Source: VXNE01 sp963668365 (lineage in GTDB: Bacteria > Pseudomonadota > Gammaproteobacteria > Pseudomonadales > Azotimanducaceae). From it: 64,000 nucleotides of DNA. Positions 44,407 through 53,096 of the stretch are shown here, piece after piece. The translations under genes and the position numbers were made by a program. The stretch is from positions 3,224,001 through 3,288,000 of the forward strand of contig OY764266.1 in NCBI GenBank assembly GCA_963668365.1. The letters are read 5' to 3'. Positions within the stretch are counted from its first letter, which is position 1. Each line of letters opens with the position of its first letter. The notes beneath the pieces are model-generated. The model searched no databases. It saw only the letters and a list, made by a program, of their open reading frames with translations, and was not told the DNA's origin.

Positions 44407-46463
44407 TGCCCCACCTCCGGCACATCGACTTCCACTTCCGCATTGACATAGCGCCGGTAGCGGCCTTCGGGGATCGACATCAACGACGCGTGGTCGCCGA
44501 GTTCACGGATCTCGCCGTCTTCGAGAAATGCGATCTGATCGGCATTGCGGATCGTGGACAGGCGATGGGTGATGAGAAACACGATCCGCTCGCGTCCCCA
44601 GTCTGCCAGGTTCCGCAGCACGGCGTGTTCGGTCTCCGCATCCAGCGACGCGGTGGGTTCATCGAGGATGAGAATCGGCGTGTCCCGAACGATGGCCCTG
44701 GCAATGGACAGCCGCTGGCGCTGGCCGGTGGACAACTTGCCGCCGCGTTCTCCGAGTTCCGTGTCGTAACCCTGCGCCATCTCGCGAATGAAGGCATCCG
44801 CGCAGGCGACCTTCGCCGCGGACTCGATCTCTTGCCGGCTCGCGTCCGCCTTCGCGTAGGCAATGTTGTCCGCCACCGTGGTGGCGAAGAGGGTGTTCTG
44901 CTGCAAGGCGATGGCCACGCCCGCGCGCAGGCTTTCCATCCGTATCTCGGCGAGCGGCGCGCCATTGATGCGAATCGTCCCGGCGTCGGGGTCGTAAAGC
45001 CGCAACAACAACGACATCAGGGTCGACTTGCCCGAACCGGTACCGCCGACGATGGCGGTGATGGTGCCCGTTTGGGCCTTGAGATCGATCCCTTTCAGCA
45101 CCGGCTGCGCCGGGTCGTACCCGAACGCCACGCGTTCAAACCGGATCTCGCGAATCGGCGCGGGCAGCGGCGCGGCGTTGTCCGCATCGACGATGTCCGG
45201 CTTCAGGTCGAGCAGGAAAAACGCGCGGTCCAGGCCGACCCCCAAGTCCTGAATCACGCCCCACATGCGGATCAGGTCCCCGCCAGCCTCGGCGAACTCC
45301 TCGGTCCGGCTACCTGCCGCTTGAAAAGCCCCCAGGTTCCAGATCGAGAACCCGACCAGCGCCACGGCGCCGGCAAGGAAGGTCGGCGATTCGGCGATCG
45401 TCCAGCCAGCCATCAGGTACTGCGTACCGATAATCAAGGCGCCGGCGATGACCATAATCAGCGCTCGCATCAGGATGAACTCCACGCGCAGATAGAAGGC
45501 GGCATCCAGCGCGATGCGCGAGTCGTTGTCGAAACGCGCGCCCATGACGCGCTCGGCGCGGTTCGCCTTGATGATGCGGATGGCGGCGAACGCCTCCTGG
45601 ATTCTCGACGTGAGTGCGCTATTGGTCGTTCGGGCGCGGCGTGACCGCATCTGCAGTCGAGGCGTGAACCAGACCACCAGCCACAGGATCGGCAGCATTC
45701 CCGCCAGGTACAGGCCACCCAGGATCGGGCTGAACAGCCAGATGACGAAAAAGCTGAACACCACGTGTCCCATCGCGACCACCGGCTCCAGCACGATCTG
45801 CTCAATGACGCTGGTGATCATCGCGCTGTCCTGGTAGATGCGGTAGATGGCGTCGCCCGTGCGGGCGTGGCTGTGATATCGCAACGACAGATGTTCGGCG
45901 CGCTCCATCATCGTTACTCGCAGGTACTGATTGACCCTCTGCAGGATCCAGGTGCGGTAGTAGTCGATGGTCGGCGTGAGCATGAAAGCCAGGACGGTCG
46001 CGATGGCGAATATCACGCCCAGCCGATTCCGAACCACGCGCCGCTGTTCGGCGTTCATGGTCACCGCGGGATCGAATCCCTTTTCCGCTTCCGATTCCGC
46101 GCTGTCCGCATCCTCAAACAGCGCATCGTCGGAGGACGCCGCTTCCTCCTCTGCCCCCACGCCCTCGGCATCCGGCACGCGGACATAGCTCTCGTCCAAC
46201 TGCAACAGCACCGCCTGGTCATGTTGCAGCTTCTCGCCGAGCAGGATCTTGTTGTTGAGCAGATCGAACGCAACCAGGGTCGCGAACAGGAAAACGAGTT
46301 CGAGGGCATAGCGCGCCACGACCCAGGCCACGAGATGCGGGAGCTGCGGCCGCATATACGGCCATGTGCGCAATGCAAGGCGGCCGAGTTCGAGTAGCGA
46401 TAGCGTGCTCCGCTCGGCCACCGAGGAGTCCGCGGGAACGGTTGGCGGGACGACCTCGCTCAC
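44403..46463 (-). CDS. ABC exporter half-transporter (permease plus ATPase), first of pair
   Basis: 686 aa from a GTG at 46463 (SEVVPP follows); an in-frame GTG at 46487 would add 8 residues. Six helices and an ATPase with Walker A GGTGSGKST, signature LSTGQRQR, Walker B LILDEPTASLD and ITHRLST. Between helices 1 and 2 is a strongly acidic insert (about 95-135, many D, E and S), matching a similar one in the partner, so both should face the periplasm together. An insertion sequence lies 65 bp upstream of this start. Confidence 0.9.
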   Translation of the reverse strand: MSEVVPPTVPADSSVAERSTLSLLELGRLALRTWPYMRPQLPHLVAWVVARYALELVFLFATLVAFDLLNNKILLGEKLQHDQAVLLQLDESYVRVPDAEGVGAEEEAASSDDALFEDADSAESEAEKGFDPAVTMNAEQRRVVRNRLGVIFAIATVLAFMLTPTIDYYRTWILQRVNQYLRVTMMERAEHLSLRYHSHARTGDAIYRIYQDSAMITSVIEQIVLEPVVAMGHVVFSFFVIWLFSPILGGLYLAGMLPILWLVVWFTPRLQMRSRRARTTNSALTSRIQEAFAAIRIIKANRAERVMGARFDNDSRIALDAAFYLRVEFILMRALIMVIAGALIIGTQYLMAGWTIAESPTFLAGAVALVGFSIWNLGAFQAAGSRTEEFAEAGGDLIRMWGVIQDLGVGLDRAFFLLDLKPDIVDADNAAPLPAPIREIRFERVAFGYDPAQPVLKGIDLKAQTGTITAIVGGTGSGKSTLMSLLLRLYDPDAGTIRINGAPLAEIRMESLRAGVAIALQQNTLFATTVADNIAYAKADASRQEIESAAKVACADAFIREMAQGYDTELGERGGKLSTGQRQRLSIARAIVRDTPILILDEPTASLDAETEHAVLRNLADWGRERIVFLITHRLSTIRNADQIAFLEDGEIRELGDHASLMSIPEGRYRRYVNAEVEVDVPEVGQ

Positions 46464-46557
46464 GATTCGGCACCGGCAAACGCGCACCTGGCGGCGTTAC
46501 CGCACAGGGGACCGCACCGCATACCGGGGGTGTACGTCTCGATTGTGAGATGAAGGG

Positions 46558-47934
46558 TCAATTTGCGGCGGCGCGGCGCTGCCAGAAGTCGTCGAAGCGG
46601 TCGCTGACGATGCAGGAACGCAGGGCGAGGATGGCGTCGGCGCCGGCCACGGTCCAGCGCATGCCGCCGCGCTTGAGGCGGCAGGCGACGACGTTCCTGC
46701 AGGCGCCCTCGACGACGCCGCTGCCGATGCACAGTCCCAGGGCGCGGAACCGGGGATAGTCCATGCGGCGGCGGTTGCCGGCGAAGTAGGCGCGCCCCTT
46801 GCGGGCCTCCTCGCAGCGGCCGGCGTGGGCGCCGACGGCCCGGAGCAGGTCGTCGAAGTCGCCGGCGAGGAGCTCGCCGCGGCGCTGCTCCGCCCAGACG
46901 CGGGCGAGATCGTTGTCGTCTCCGTAGACGGCCCGGCCGATGTCGAACAGGTGTTCGGCGGCGTGGAACACGTCGACGATCTCGACGGCGCCGGGGAAGT
47001 GCTCCGCGGCGATGTTCCAGATCCAGGCCGCGCCGTCGCCGATCACCACGCGGCGTTCGGCGGCGCCGAAGCCGCGCCGCGCGGCCTCGCGCACGACGCG
47101 CTGCGCGAAGGGCGCGGGAACGGCGTCGGTGTCGCGCGTGGCGGCGGACTCGATGGCGGCGGAGCAGGTGACCGAGCCGGGGTCGCGCGCCGGGGCGCCG
47201 TCGGCGCCGGTCCGCTCGGCGGACCACACCACCGCGAGCTTCGCCTCGCGCGTCCTCGCGGAACCGTCCGGCTGCTTGCCGGCCCGCCCTTCGGTCTCGG
47301 CCCCGCGCACCGGCACGCCGGTGCCGTCGAGACCGAGATACAGCGTGGGCGCGGTGGCGGGCCCGGCCGCGGCCCGTTCCCGTTCGTCCGCCGCGATTTC
47401 GCGGCCGAGCGCCTCGGCGCGGCGCTCCACCGTCTTGGCGTCGACGTTCAGGCCCGCCAGCTCGTGCAGCAGGGAACCGGCCGCGGCGAAGCTCACCTCG
47501 CCCGCCGCGCAGCCGACCATGCGCAGCACCGCCGGCGACAGACCGCCTTTGCCGAAGCCGAGTTCCCGGTCGCGCGGCGCGAAGCCGCGGCCGCAGCCGT
47601 CGCAGTGGTACCACGCGCGCGAGAGCTCCATCTCCCCGAGCGCCGTGACGAAGGTCTTCGCGCGCCGCCCGGCGTAGCGCGCCAGGCCGTCGCCGCGGTG
47701 GTCGCTTCGGTCCCGCCGAGGGCACGCCAGCCGCGGCCCGCGCTCGTCCGAGCGGTCGGCGTTCAGCCGCGCCGCCAGCGCCCGGCCCATCGCCTCCAGG
47801 GCGACCCGGCGGCAGGCGCGTTCCAGCCGCTCGAAGCCGATCCCGTCCAGCACCCCGTCCCCGAGCAGCCGCCCCGCCTCGGCGTCCAGCGCCGTCGCTA
47901 GCCGCGCCTCGAACGCGGAGCCCGGCGCCCCCTT
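46558..47934 (-). CDS. ISKra4-family transposase, reached by -1 frameshift
   Basis: About 458 codons after the slippery site, ending at a TGA at 46558. A zinc-knuckle-like YHCDGCGRGFAPRD, then PTLYLGLDGTGVPVRG with the first acidic residue, VVIGDGAAWIWNIAAEHFPG with the second, VDVFHAAEHLFD, and GSGVVEGACRNVVACRLKRGG with the glutamate: the DDE order of ISKra4 transposases. It has no good start of its own. Fused with the preceding ORF, the product is 578 aa. Confidence 0.88.
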   Translation of the reverse strand, partial: KGAPGSAFEARLATALDAEAGRLLGDGVLDGIGFERLERACRRVALEAMGRALAARLNADRSDERGPRLACPRRDRSDHRGDGLARYAGRRAKTFVTALGEMELSRAWYHCDGCGRGFAPRDRELGFGKGGLSPAVLRMVGCAAGEVSFAAAGSLLHELAGLNVDAKTVERRAEALGREIAADERERAAAGPATAPTLYLGLDGTGVPVRGAETEGRAGKQPDGSARTREAKLAVVWSAERTGADGAPARDPGSVTCSAAIESAATRDTDAVPAPFAQRVVREAARRGFGAAERRVVIGDGAAWIWNIAAEHFPGAVEIVDVFHAAEHLFDIGRAVYGDDNDLARVWAEQRRGELLAGDFDDLLRAVGAHAGRCEEARKGRAYFAGNRRRMDYPRFRALGLCIGSGVVEGACRNVVACRLKRGGMRWTVAGADAILALRSCIVSDRFDDFWQRRAAAN

Positions 47935-48293
47935 TTTCCCGGTGCCCCGGGCGCGTCCCCTTCCAGCCGCGCCTGGCACAGCTCGTCGCCGACGGCGATC
48001 AACTCCCGCGTCAACTCCCGGAACCGCCGGCACTCGTCGAGATGCTCCCGCGTCCGCTGCACGGCCTCGTCCGGTATCGTCCAGTTGCGCGTCCTTCCCG
48101 CGACGCGCGACACCAGCACCCACTTCGGCCCGTGCCCCGGATCGCCCTCGCGCGCGCAGCGGCAGGTCGGCTTGCCGCACCGGCGGTGGCGCGCCTGCAA
48201 CGTGCCCGGCCGCAGGTCGCCCACCCCGGCCAACTCCCCCAGCAACGCATCCCGTTGCCCGATGAGAACGTCGATGTCGCGTGGCGCCGCCAT
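47898..48293 (-). CDS. DUF6788 protein, first ORF of the insertion sequence
   Basis: 131 aa from the ATG at 48293, which has a full AAGGAGG ribosome site. RHRRCGKPTCRCAREGDPGH is the cysteine-rich DUF6788 core, and WVLVSRVAGRTRNWTIPD follows. The heptamer G-GGA-AAA (47940 down to 47934) near its end is a standard -1 slippery site that moves ribosomes into the transposase frame. Without the shift it ends after 131 residues. Confidence 0.83.
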   Translation of the reverse strand: MAAPRDIDVLIGQRDALLGELAGVGDLRPGTLQARHRRCGKPTCRCAREGDPGHGPKWVLVSRVAGRTRNWTIPDEAVQRTREHLDECRRFRELTRELIAVGDELCQARLEGDAPGAPGKRGRRAPRSRRG

Positions 48294-48448
48294 GGAACCT
48301 CCTTGTCTGGCAAATAGACATATTGCCAGAAGTATCCGCCCAACCCCGCCACAACTCAACCTTCCCTCACTTCAACACATTTTTGACGTACACCCGCATA
48401 CCGGCAAGCCTTTGACAGATGACCCGGGGACCGGCAAAGTACCCCGCC

Positions 48449-48682
48449 ATGCCGACCACCCTTGTCAAAGTCACCCTGGTGCTGGCTCTCTGCGTATTGG
48501 CCCTATCGGGGTGCCGCTCAGGGTCCGCCCCAAGGGCACAGGCGCCAGGCTCGCCCGACGAAGAAACCGACTGGTTCTGCCAGGAGGACGGAGACTCCGG
48601 CGAGTGGAATTGCATACAGGATGACGAGTTGGCGCGTGATCCCGAACAGGCAAAGCGGGGGCCAAACGACCGTTCGGACTAA
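48449..48682 (+). CDS. Small lipoprotein
   Basis: 77 aa from the ATG at 48449. The N-terminus has a signal peptide with lipobox (VLALCVLALSGC, cysteine about 22), then a short acidic tail with two more cysteines (DWFCQEDGDSGEWNCIQDDE). Function unknown. The insertion sequence lies 53 bp upstream and may have separated it from its promoter. Confidence 0.6.
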   Translation: MPTTLVKVTLVLALCVLALSGCRSGSAPRAQAPGSPDEETDWFCQEDGDSGEWNCIQDDELARDPEQAKRGPNDRSD

Positions 48683-48732
48683 CCCCCGCACCGGTCGGCC
48701 GTCCCCCTGCCGGCCGGTTGGAACGCAGCAAC

Positions 48733-49212
48733 CTACAGCGCTTCGAGGATGGCTTCCGCCCTGCTGACTTCGAACTGACCCGGCCCCTCTACCGCCAGCT
48801 TGGTGACCGTGCCGTCCTCGACGACCATCGCATAGCGTTGCGACCGCGTCCCGAGACCGAACCCCCGGCCATCCATTTCGAGACCCAGCGCCCTGGTGAA
48901 GTCGCCATTGCCATCGCCCACCATCGTGATGCCGCCCGCGCCGCGTTCCTGACCCCACGCGCCCATCACGAATGCGTCGTTGACGGCGACGCAGACAATG
49001 CTGTCCACGCCCTTACCCTTGATGGCCGCCGCGTTGGCGACGAAGCCGGGCAGATGCTGCTCGGAACATGTCGGGGTATACGCGCCGGGCACCGCAAACA
49101 GCACGACTTTCTTGCCGCTGAACAGTTCACCTGTCGTGACCGCCGCGGGAGCGCTATCGCGAATCGTGTGCAATGTTGCCTCGGGGAGTTTGCCGCCTTC
49201 TTGAATTGCCAT
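48733..49212 (-). CDS. Peroxiredoxin, Prx5-like
   Basis: 159 aa from the ATG at 49212; the open frame upstream is not protein-like. PGAYTPTCSEQHLPGFV has the peroxidatic cysteine (about 49). VAVNDAFVMGAWG and FTRALGLEMDGRGFGLGTRS match the Prx5 group, with RYAMVVEDG closing the fold. It reduces hydrogen peroxide and organic peroxides, using glutathione or thioredoxin. Divergent from the SDR gene. Confidence 0.92.
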   Translation of the reverse strand: MAIQEGGKLPEATLHTIRDSAPAAVTTGELFSGKKVVLFAVPGAYTPTCSEQHLPGFVANAAAIKGKGVDSIVCVAVNDAFVMGAWGQERGAGGITMVGDGNGDFTRALGLEMDGRGFGLGTRSQRYAMVVEDGTVTKLAVEGPGQFEVSRAEAILEAL

Positions 49213-49306
49213 TTCCGTATTTCCTGTGGAGTCGTTGGATCGAGATGCCGAACGAGTGTAACGGCGAAGATGGAACCGGTTCAATTGGAAGAGTCGGCCT
49301 GCGCGC

Positions 49307-49334
49307 TTGTGAGGGGAGACCGCCACCATATAAT
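49307..49334 (+). promoter_or_regulatory. Probable sigma70 promoter of the SDR gene
   Basis: TTGTGA at 49307-49312 and a perfect TATAAT at 49329-49334 with a 16-bp spacer, 31 bp before the ATG at 49366. Confidence 0.55.
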
Positions 49335-49365
49335 CCTTCGCCCATTTTGCTCTCCGGGGCACTCC

Positions 49366-50163
49366 ATGAAGAATCAACGAACCGTGCTCGTCACGGGCGG
49401 CGCGCGCGGAATCGGCAAGGGTATCGCCAGGAGTTTCCTCGAGGCGGGTCATCGGGTCATGATCGCGGATCTCGAGACCCCCGCAGAACCCGGCAGGGAG
49501 TGGAACTACCGGCTTGCTTCCGCCACGGAGATGGACGCCACGGTGGACGAACTGGCAGCACTCGGCGACGTGCGGTGCACGCCGGTGGACGTGACGCGAG
49601 CCGATTCCTGTGCGTCCGCCGTGGCCGCGACCGTCGACGCCTTCGGCGGACTCGACGTGCTGATCAATAACGCAGGCCTGATCGGCAGCGGCCCCATCGA
49701 CACGTTCGACGAAGCCCAGTGGGACCGGATCTTCGCCGTCAACGTCAAGGGCATCTTCCTCATGACGCGCGCCGCCCTGGCCGCCCTGCGGGCTTCTGAC
49801 GACGCCGCCATCGTCAACACGTCTTCCGTTTCCGGCAAGAAAGGCTCGCCGTTCATCGCCGCGTACGCCGGCTCCAAGTTCGCGGTGATCGGCGTCACGC
49901 AGTCCTTCGCCCTGGAACTCGCCAAGGACGGTATCCGCGTCAACGCGCTATGTCCGGGAATGGTGGGCACCGCGATGTGGTTCGATCACCTCATGGCGAA
50001 TCGTGGCGGCGCCGAGGCTTTCGAGAAGAACATGAGCGAGAGCATTCCGCTAGGCCGGCCGCAGACCGCGGAGGACATGGGCCAGGCCGCAGTCTTCCTG
50101 GCCACGGCGCCGAACGTGACCGGCATCGCCCTGAACGTCGCCGGCGGCGTCCAGATGCACTGA
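49366..50163 (+). CDS. SDR-family oxidoreductase
   Basis: 265 aa. TGGARGIGKG (about 10-19) is the cofactor motif, NNAGLIG (about 97-103) the structural motif, NTSSVSGKKG the catalytic serine and YAGSKFAV the Tyr-Lys pair. The ending GIALNVAGGVQMH is the usual C-terminal pattern. NAD(P)-dependent alcohol/ketone conversion; substrate unknown. Confidence 0.9.
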   Translation: MKNQRTVLVTGGARGIGKGIARSFLEAGHRVMIADLETPAEPGREWNYRLASATEMDATVDELAALGDVRCTPVDVTRADSCASAVAATVDAFGGLDVLINNAGLIGSGPIDTFDEAQWDRIFAVNVKGIFLMTRAALAALRASDDAAIVNTSSVSGKKGSPFIAAYAGSKFAVIGVTQSFALELAKDGIRVNALCPGMVGTAMWFDHLMANRGGAEAFEKNMSESIPLGRPQTAEDMGQAAVFLATAPNVTGIALNVAGGVQMH

Positions 50164-50182
50164 TTCGAAGCACCGGGATTGC

Positions 50183-50233
50183 ATGGAACAAGCGTTTCCT
50201 GGGAGCGCCAGCGACCAGGGGCGATTGTTCCAT
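50183..50233. terminator. Hairpin between convergent genes; first copy of a 34-nt repeat
   Basis: ATGGAACAA (50183-50191) and TTGTTCCAT (50225-50233) pair, and CCTGG/CCAGG (50198-50202 with 50215-50219) pair inside. It sits between the ends of the SDR and ThDP-enzyme genes and could end transcription from both sides. 34 nt of it recur, inverted, at 63456-63489. Confidence 0.5.
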
Positions 50234-50295
50234 GGGCGACGAGTGTCGGGGACGGGCTACGGGCGAAGCCGAAGGCGCCGGGCCGTGGGGCACTG

Positions 50296-51846
50296 CTACA
50301 GGACCGCTTCGATCAAATGCGGTCCGTCCTCGGCCAGCGCGCGCTTGAGGGCCGCATCGAACTCCTCGCAAGTCGCCGCGCGCGAACCCGGCACCCCCTG
50401 GGCCTCCGCCAGGCGCACCCAGTCGATTTCCGGATTGGACAGGGCGAACATGCTTGCCGCAGCATCGCCGATGTCGTTGACTCCCATCCGCCGGTACTCC
50501 ACTTCCAGGATGTTGTACTGCCGGTTGGAGTAGATCACGGTGGTGACATCCAGGCCTTCGCGCGCCGCCGTCCAGAGGAACTGGATCGTGTACATCGCGC
50601 CGCCGTCCCCGATCAGCGCGAAGACGGGCCGCTCCGGACAGGCTATCGCGGCGCCCACCGCGACCGGGCCACCGTCGCCTATCGATCCGCCGGTCAGGTT
50701 GAGCCAGCTATGCCGCACGCAGCGCTGCATCGGCGCAAAGGCCGCCCCGCCGCCCCCGGAATCCGACGCCACGATGCTGCCCTCGGGCGCGCGCGCCGCC
50801 AATAGCGCGGCGATGTTGCCCCTGGACAGCCGCCCCGACGGGATTTCGGGGCGCGCACCGCCCGGGCCGGGCATGGCTGGCGCGTCCAACGCATCGGCGA
50901 CGTCGGCCAGCGCTTGGGCGACATCCTCGTGGCGATGGGCGAGATGGATCACCTCGCAGTGGTCGGGAACCAGATCGCTCGGCAAATTCTGATAGGCAAA
51001 GAAACTCACCGGCGTCTGGCCGCCGGCGAGCACAAGCTTCTTCACCGGCTTGAGCGCGTCGAGGACCTGCTCGGGAAAGTACGGCAATCGATCCACCAGC
51101 GGGAGGTCCGGACCCGCCTCCACCCGTGCCGGGAAAGTCGGTGTACCGAGCCTTGAACCCCGCGCGGCCGCGATTCGACCCGCCTGGCGCAAGCCGTCCT
51201 CGGTGAGTCCGTTTCCATCGATGAGGATCAACGTATCCTCGTCGAGCCTACGGACGACCGATTCGACGATATCCGCGCCCACCCGCGGCAGTTGGATGGA
51301 GGCATCGAACGCCGGGGCCCGATCCAGCGCGCGACCTTCTCCCCAGGCGCAATCCGCCGGCACGATCAAGGTCGCGATGCCGCCCCTCGGCTGCGGATTC
51401 GGCGACCGCGCCGCGCGCACCGCATCGATGGCATCGAGGCCCAATCCCTCCGATGTTCGAGCGGTCCGTATCCACGCGGAGACCGGTTTCGCGACGGCTT
51501 CGACGTCCGACGTCAGGGGTGCGTCGTAGGCGACATGGTGGATCGCATGGTCTCCCACGATGTTGATCAATGGCGCGCCGCCGCGGCGACAGTTGTGCAG
51601 GTTGGCGATGCCGTTGCCGAGGCCCGCGCCAAGGTGAAGCAGCGTCATGGCGGGCTTTCCCGCCATCCGCGCGTAGCCGTCCGCCGCGCCCGTGCACACG
51701 CCCTCGAACAGGCACAGCACGCTGCGCATCACGCCGGACCCATCGATCGCCTGCACCAGGTGCATCTCCGACGTGCCCGGATTGGCAAAGCACACGGCGA
51801 CGTCGTGTGCCGCCAGTGTACGCAACAGGCCCTCTGCTCCGTTCAT
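50296..51846 (-). CDS. Thiamine-diphosphate enzyme, acetolactate synthase large-subunit family
   Basis: 516 aa from the ATG at 51846. The N-terminal pyrimidine domain has ANPGTSEMHLV and LCLFEGVCTGAADGYARM (catalytic glutamate). The central domain follows, and the C-terminal domain has IGDGGAMYTIQ...NRQYNILEVEY, the GDG-x-N ThDP site. It matches the IlvX-like or benzoylformate decarboxylase-like branch rather than IlvB: no small subunit is adjacent and the protein is shorter. Substrate unknown. Confidence 0.88.
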   Translation of the reverse strand: MNGAEGLLRTLAAHDVAVCFANPGTSEMHLVQAIDGSGVMRSVLCLFEGVCTGAADGYARMAGKPAMTLLHLGAGLGNGIANLHNCRRGGAPLINIVGDHAIHHVAYDAPLTSDVEAVAKPVSAWIRTARTSEGLGLDAIDAVRAARSPNPQPRGGIATLIVPADCAWGEGRALDRAPAFDASIQLPRVGADIVESVVRRLDEDTLILIDGNGLTEDGLRQAGRIAAARGSRLGTPTFPARVEAGPDLPLVDRLPYFPEQVLDALKPVKKLVLAGGQTPVSFFAYQNLPSDLVPDHCEVIHLAHRHEDVAQALADVADALDAPAMPGPGGARPEIPSGRLSRGNIAALLAARAPEGSIVASDSGGGGAAFAPMQRCVRHSWLNLTGGSIGDGGPVAVGAAIACPERPVFALIGDGGAMYTIQFLWTAAREGLDVTTVIYSNRQYNILEVEYRRMGVNDIGDAAASMFALSNPEIDWVRLAEAQGVPGSRAATCEEFDAALKRALAEDGPHLIEAVL

Positions 51847-51920
51847 GAAATCCTTCCCTAACGTCCAGGCGCGCGGGAGGTTATCACGCCGCGTCCGCTG
51901 CCCGTATGCGGAATCCCTGG

Positions 51921-53096
51921 TCACCGCCCAAAGGCGGCCAGATCCTCCCGGATGGAACGTCGAAGTGCGCGGCGGACGGCGAAAAGCGCCCCGGAAACGA
52001 TAAGGGCCATCGACCAGAACACCCCATGGAATATTGCGCGCGCGTCGTATGCGGGACGGAAAGAGGTTGAAAACGAACCACCCTCTCGAACCAGGACGCC
52101 GTCGAGCAACGCCCAAGACGCCGCAGCGCCCGCACCGGCTCCGACGGCGACGAGAACGAGCGTCTCGAGGAGAATCGACGCGGCGATGTTGGATGTCGGG
52201 AACCCCACCGCGCGCAGAGTAGCGATTTCCGAACGTCGTCCCGCCACGGCGGAGAGCATGACATTCGTGCTGCAGAAGACGCCGCCAATGGTCATGATCG
52301 CGCCAAGTAGCATGCCTATCTCCCGAAACACCTCGCTGCGCGTCCAGGCCAGCGCTTCGAGATATTCGCTCTCTCTGTGGACGCCGTAGTCCAGTGTCGG
52401 ATGCGCTTCCAGGGCGGCACGGAAATCGTCGAACGATTCCGGTGATCCCAGATCGACAACCACCGCGTTGCATCGCCTGCCGAAGATCGTGTCGGCGTCA
52501 ACGAGGAAGTCCGAGTCGAGATGGTCCCCGCTCTCGAAGGTGCCAACGATGGTCAACTCGCCAAGCGCGAAGGTGATCCGGTCGCCGACGCGGGCGTTGC
52601 GAAACAACTTGGTCGCATGCGCTCCGGCCACGGCCTCGTGGCGGCCACTCTCGAACATGCGGCCGGTCACCATGCGGATGCCAGGACGCATCCTCAGACC
52701 TTCTCGCGTCACGCCCCGAATTCCCACGATCTCCGGCGCCCCCCCATACCTCGCCGCGAGATGGGCGCCGGCGATGGCAATTCTGTCGACGACAACGGCC
52801 CCGGACGCTCCGGCCGCCTGGTACACGAACTCGACTTGCTCCTCAGTCAGAATTCTTTGTGTTATCCGTTGTGCGTTGCTTTCCAGGACGAGGGCGCGAT
52901 CCACAGAGCCTGCGACCGCGAATTGCAGATAGAGCCCCCGAGCGAGCGCCGCCATCGACGTGGTTACGCCCACAACCACCGCGGCCGCGAGCACTATCGT
53001 CAATGTCGCCGCAGGCCGGCTAACGGCAGCGACCAGATTGGTCCAGGTGAGCAGAGCTATGCGGATGGGCCAAGGGCCCGTTGCGCCGGCGATCAC
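51921..53096 (-). CDS. ABC transporter permease, FtsX type (second of pair)
   Basis: 391 aa with a GTG start overlapping the previous stop as GTGA. An N-terminal helix (about 30-50), a large extracytoplasmic domain, then FtsX-type helices with RRSEIATLRAVGFPTSN as coupling segment. Arranged like the permease pair at 13.3-15.7 kb, but without an ATPase or adaptor nearby; it must borrow an ATPase or be a partial operon. Confidence 0.85.
   Translation of the reverse strand: MIAGATGPWPIRIALLTWTNLVAAVSRPAATLTIVLAAAVVVGVTTSMAALARGLYLQFAVAGSVDRALVLESNAQRITQRILTEEQVEFVYQAAGASGAVVVDRIAIAGAHLAARYGGAPEIVGIRGVTREGLRMRPGIRMVTGRMFESGRHEAVAGAHATKLFRNARVGDRITFALGELTIVGTFESGDHLDSDFLVDADTIFGRRCNAVVVDLGSPESFDDFRAALEAHPTLDYGVHRESEYLEALAWTRSEVFREIGMLLGAIMTIGGVFCSTNVMLSAVAGRRSEIATLRAVGFPTSNIAASILLETLVLVAVGAGAGAAASWALLDGVLVREGGSFSTSFRPAYDARAIFHGVFWSMALIVSGALFAVRRALRRSIREDLAAFGR

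Larger units (their letters stand above)
46528..48395 (-). mobile_element. Complete ISKra4-type insertion sequence with 9-bp target duplication
   Basis: 1,868 bp between terminal repeats GGGTGTACGTC (46528-46538) and GACGTACACCC (48385-48395), 11 bp perfect. Outside them GCATACCGG is repeated at 46519-46527 and 48396-48404, an exact 9-bp target duplication that fixes the ends and suggests recent insertion. Inside are a DUF6788 ORF and a transposase joined by a -1 frameshift site. It separates the exporter operon from the small lipoprotein gene. Confidence 0.93.

Noticed and set aside
46825..47901. A plus-strand frame of 358 codons across the insertion sequence
   Set aside because: Antisense to the transposase and of biased composition.
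48719..49365. Upstream extension of the SDR gene at 49366
   Set aside because: The frame is open to 48718 but is antisense to the peroxiredoxin; the TTGTGA/TATAAT promoter and the cofactor motif place the start at 49366.
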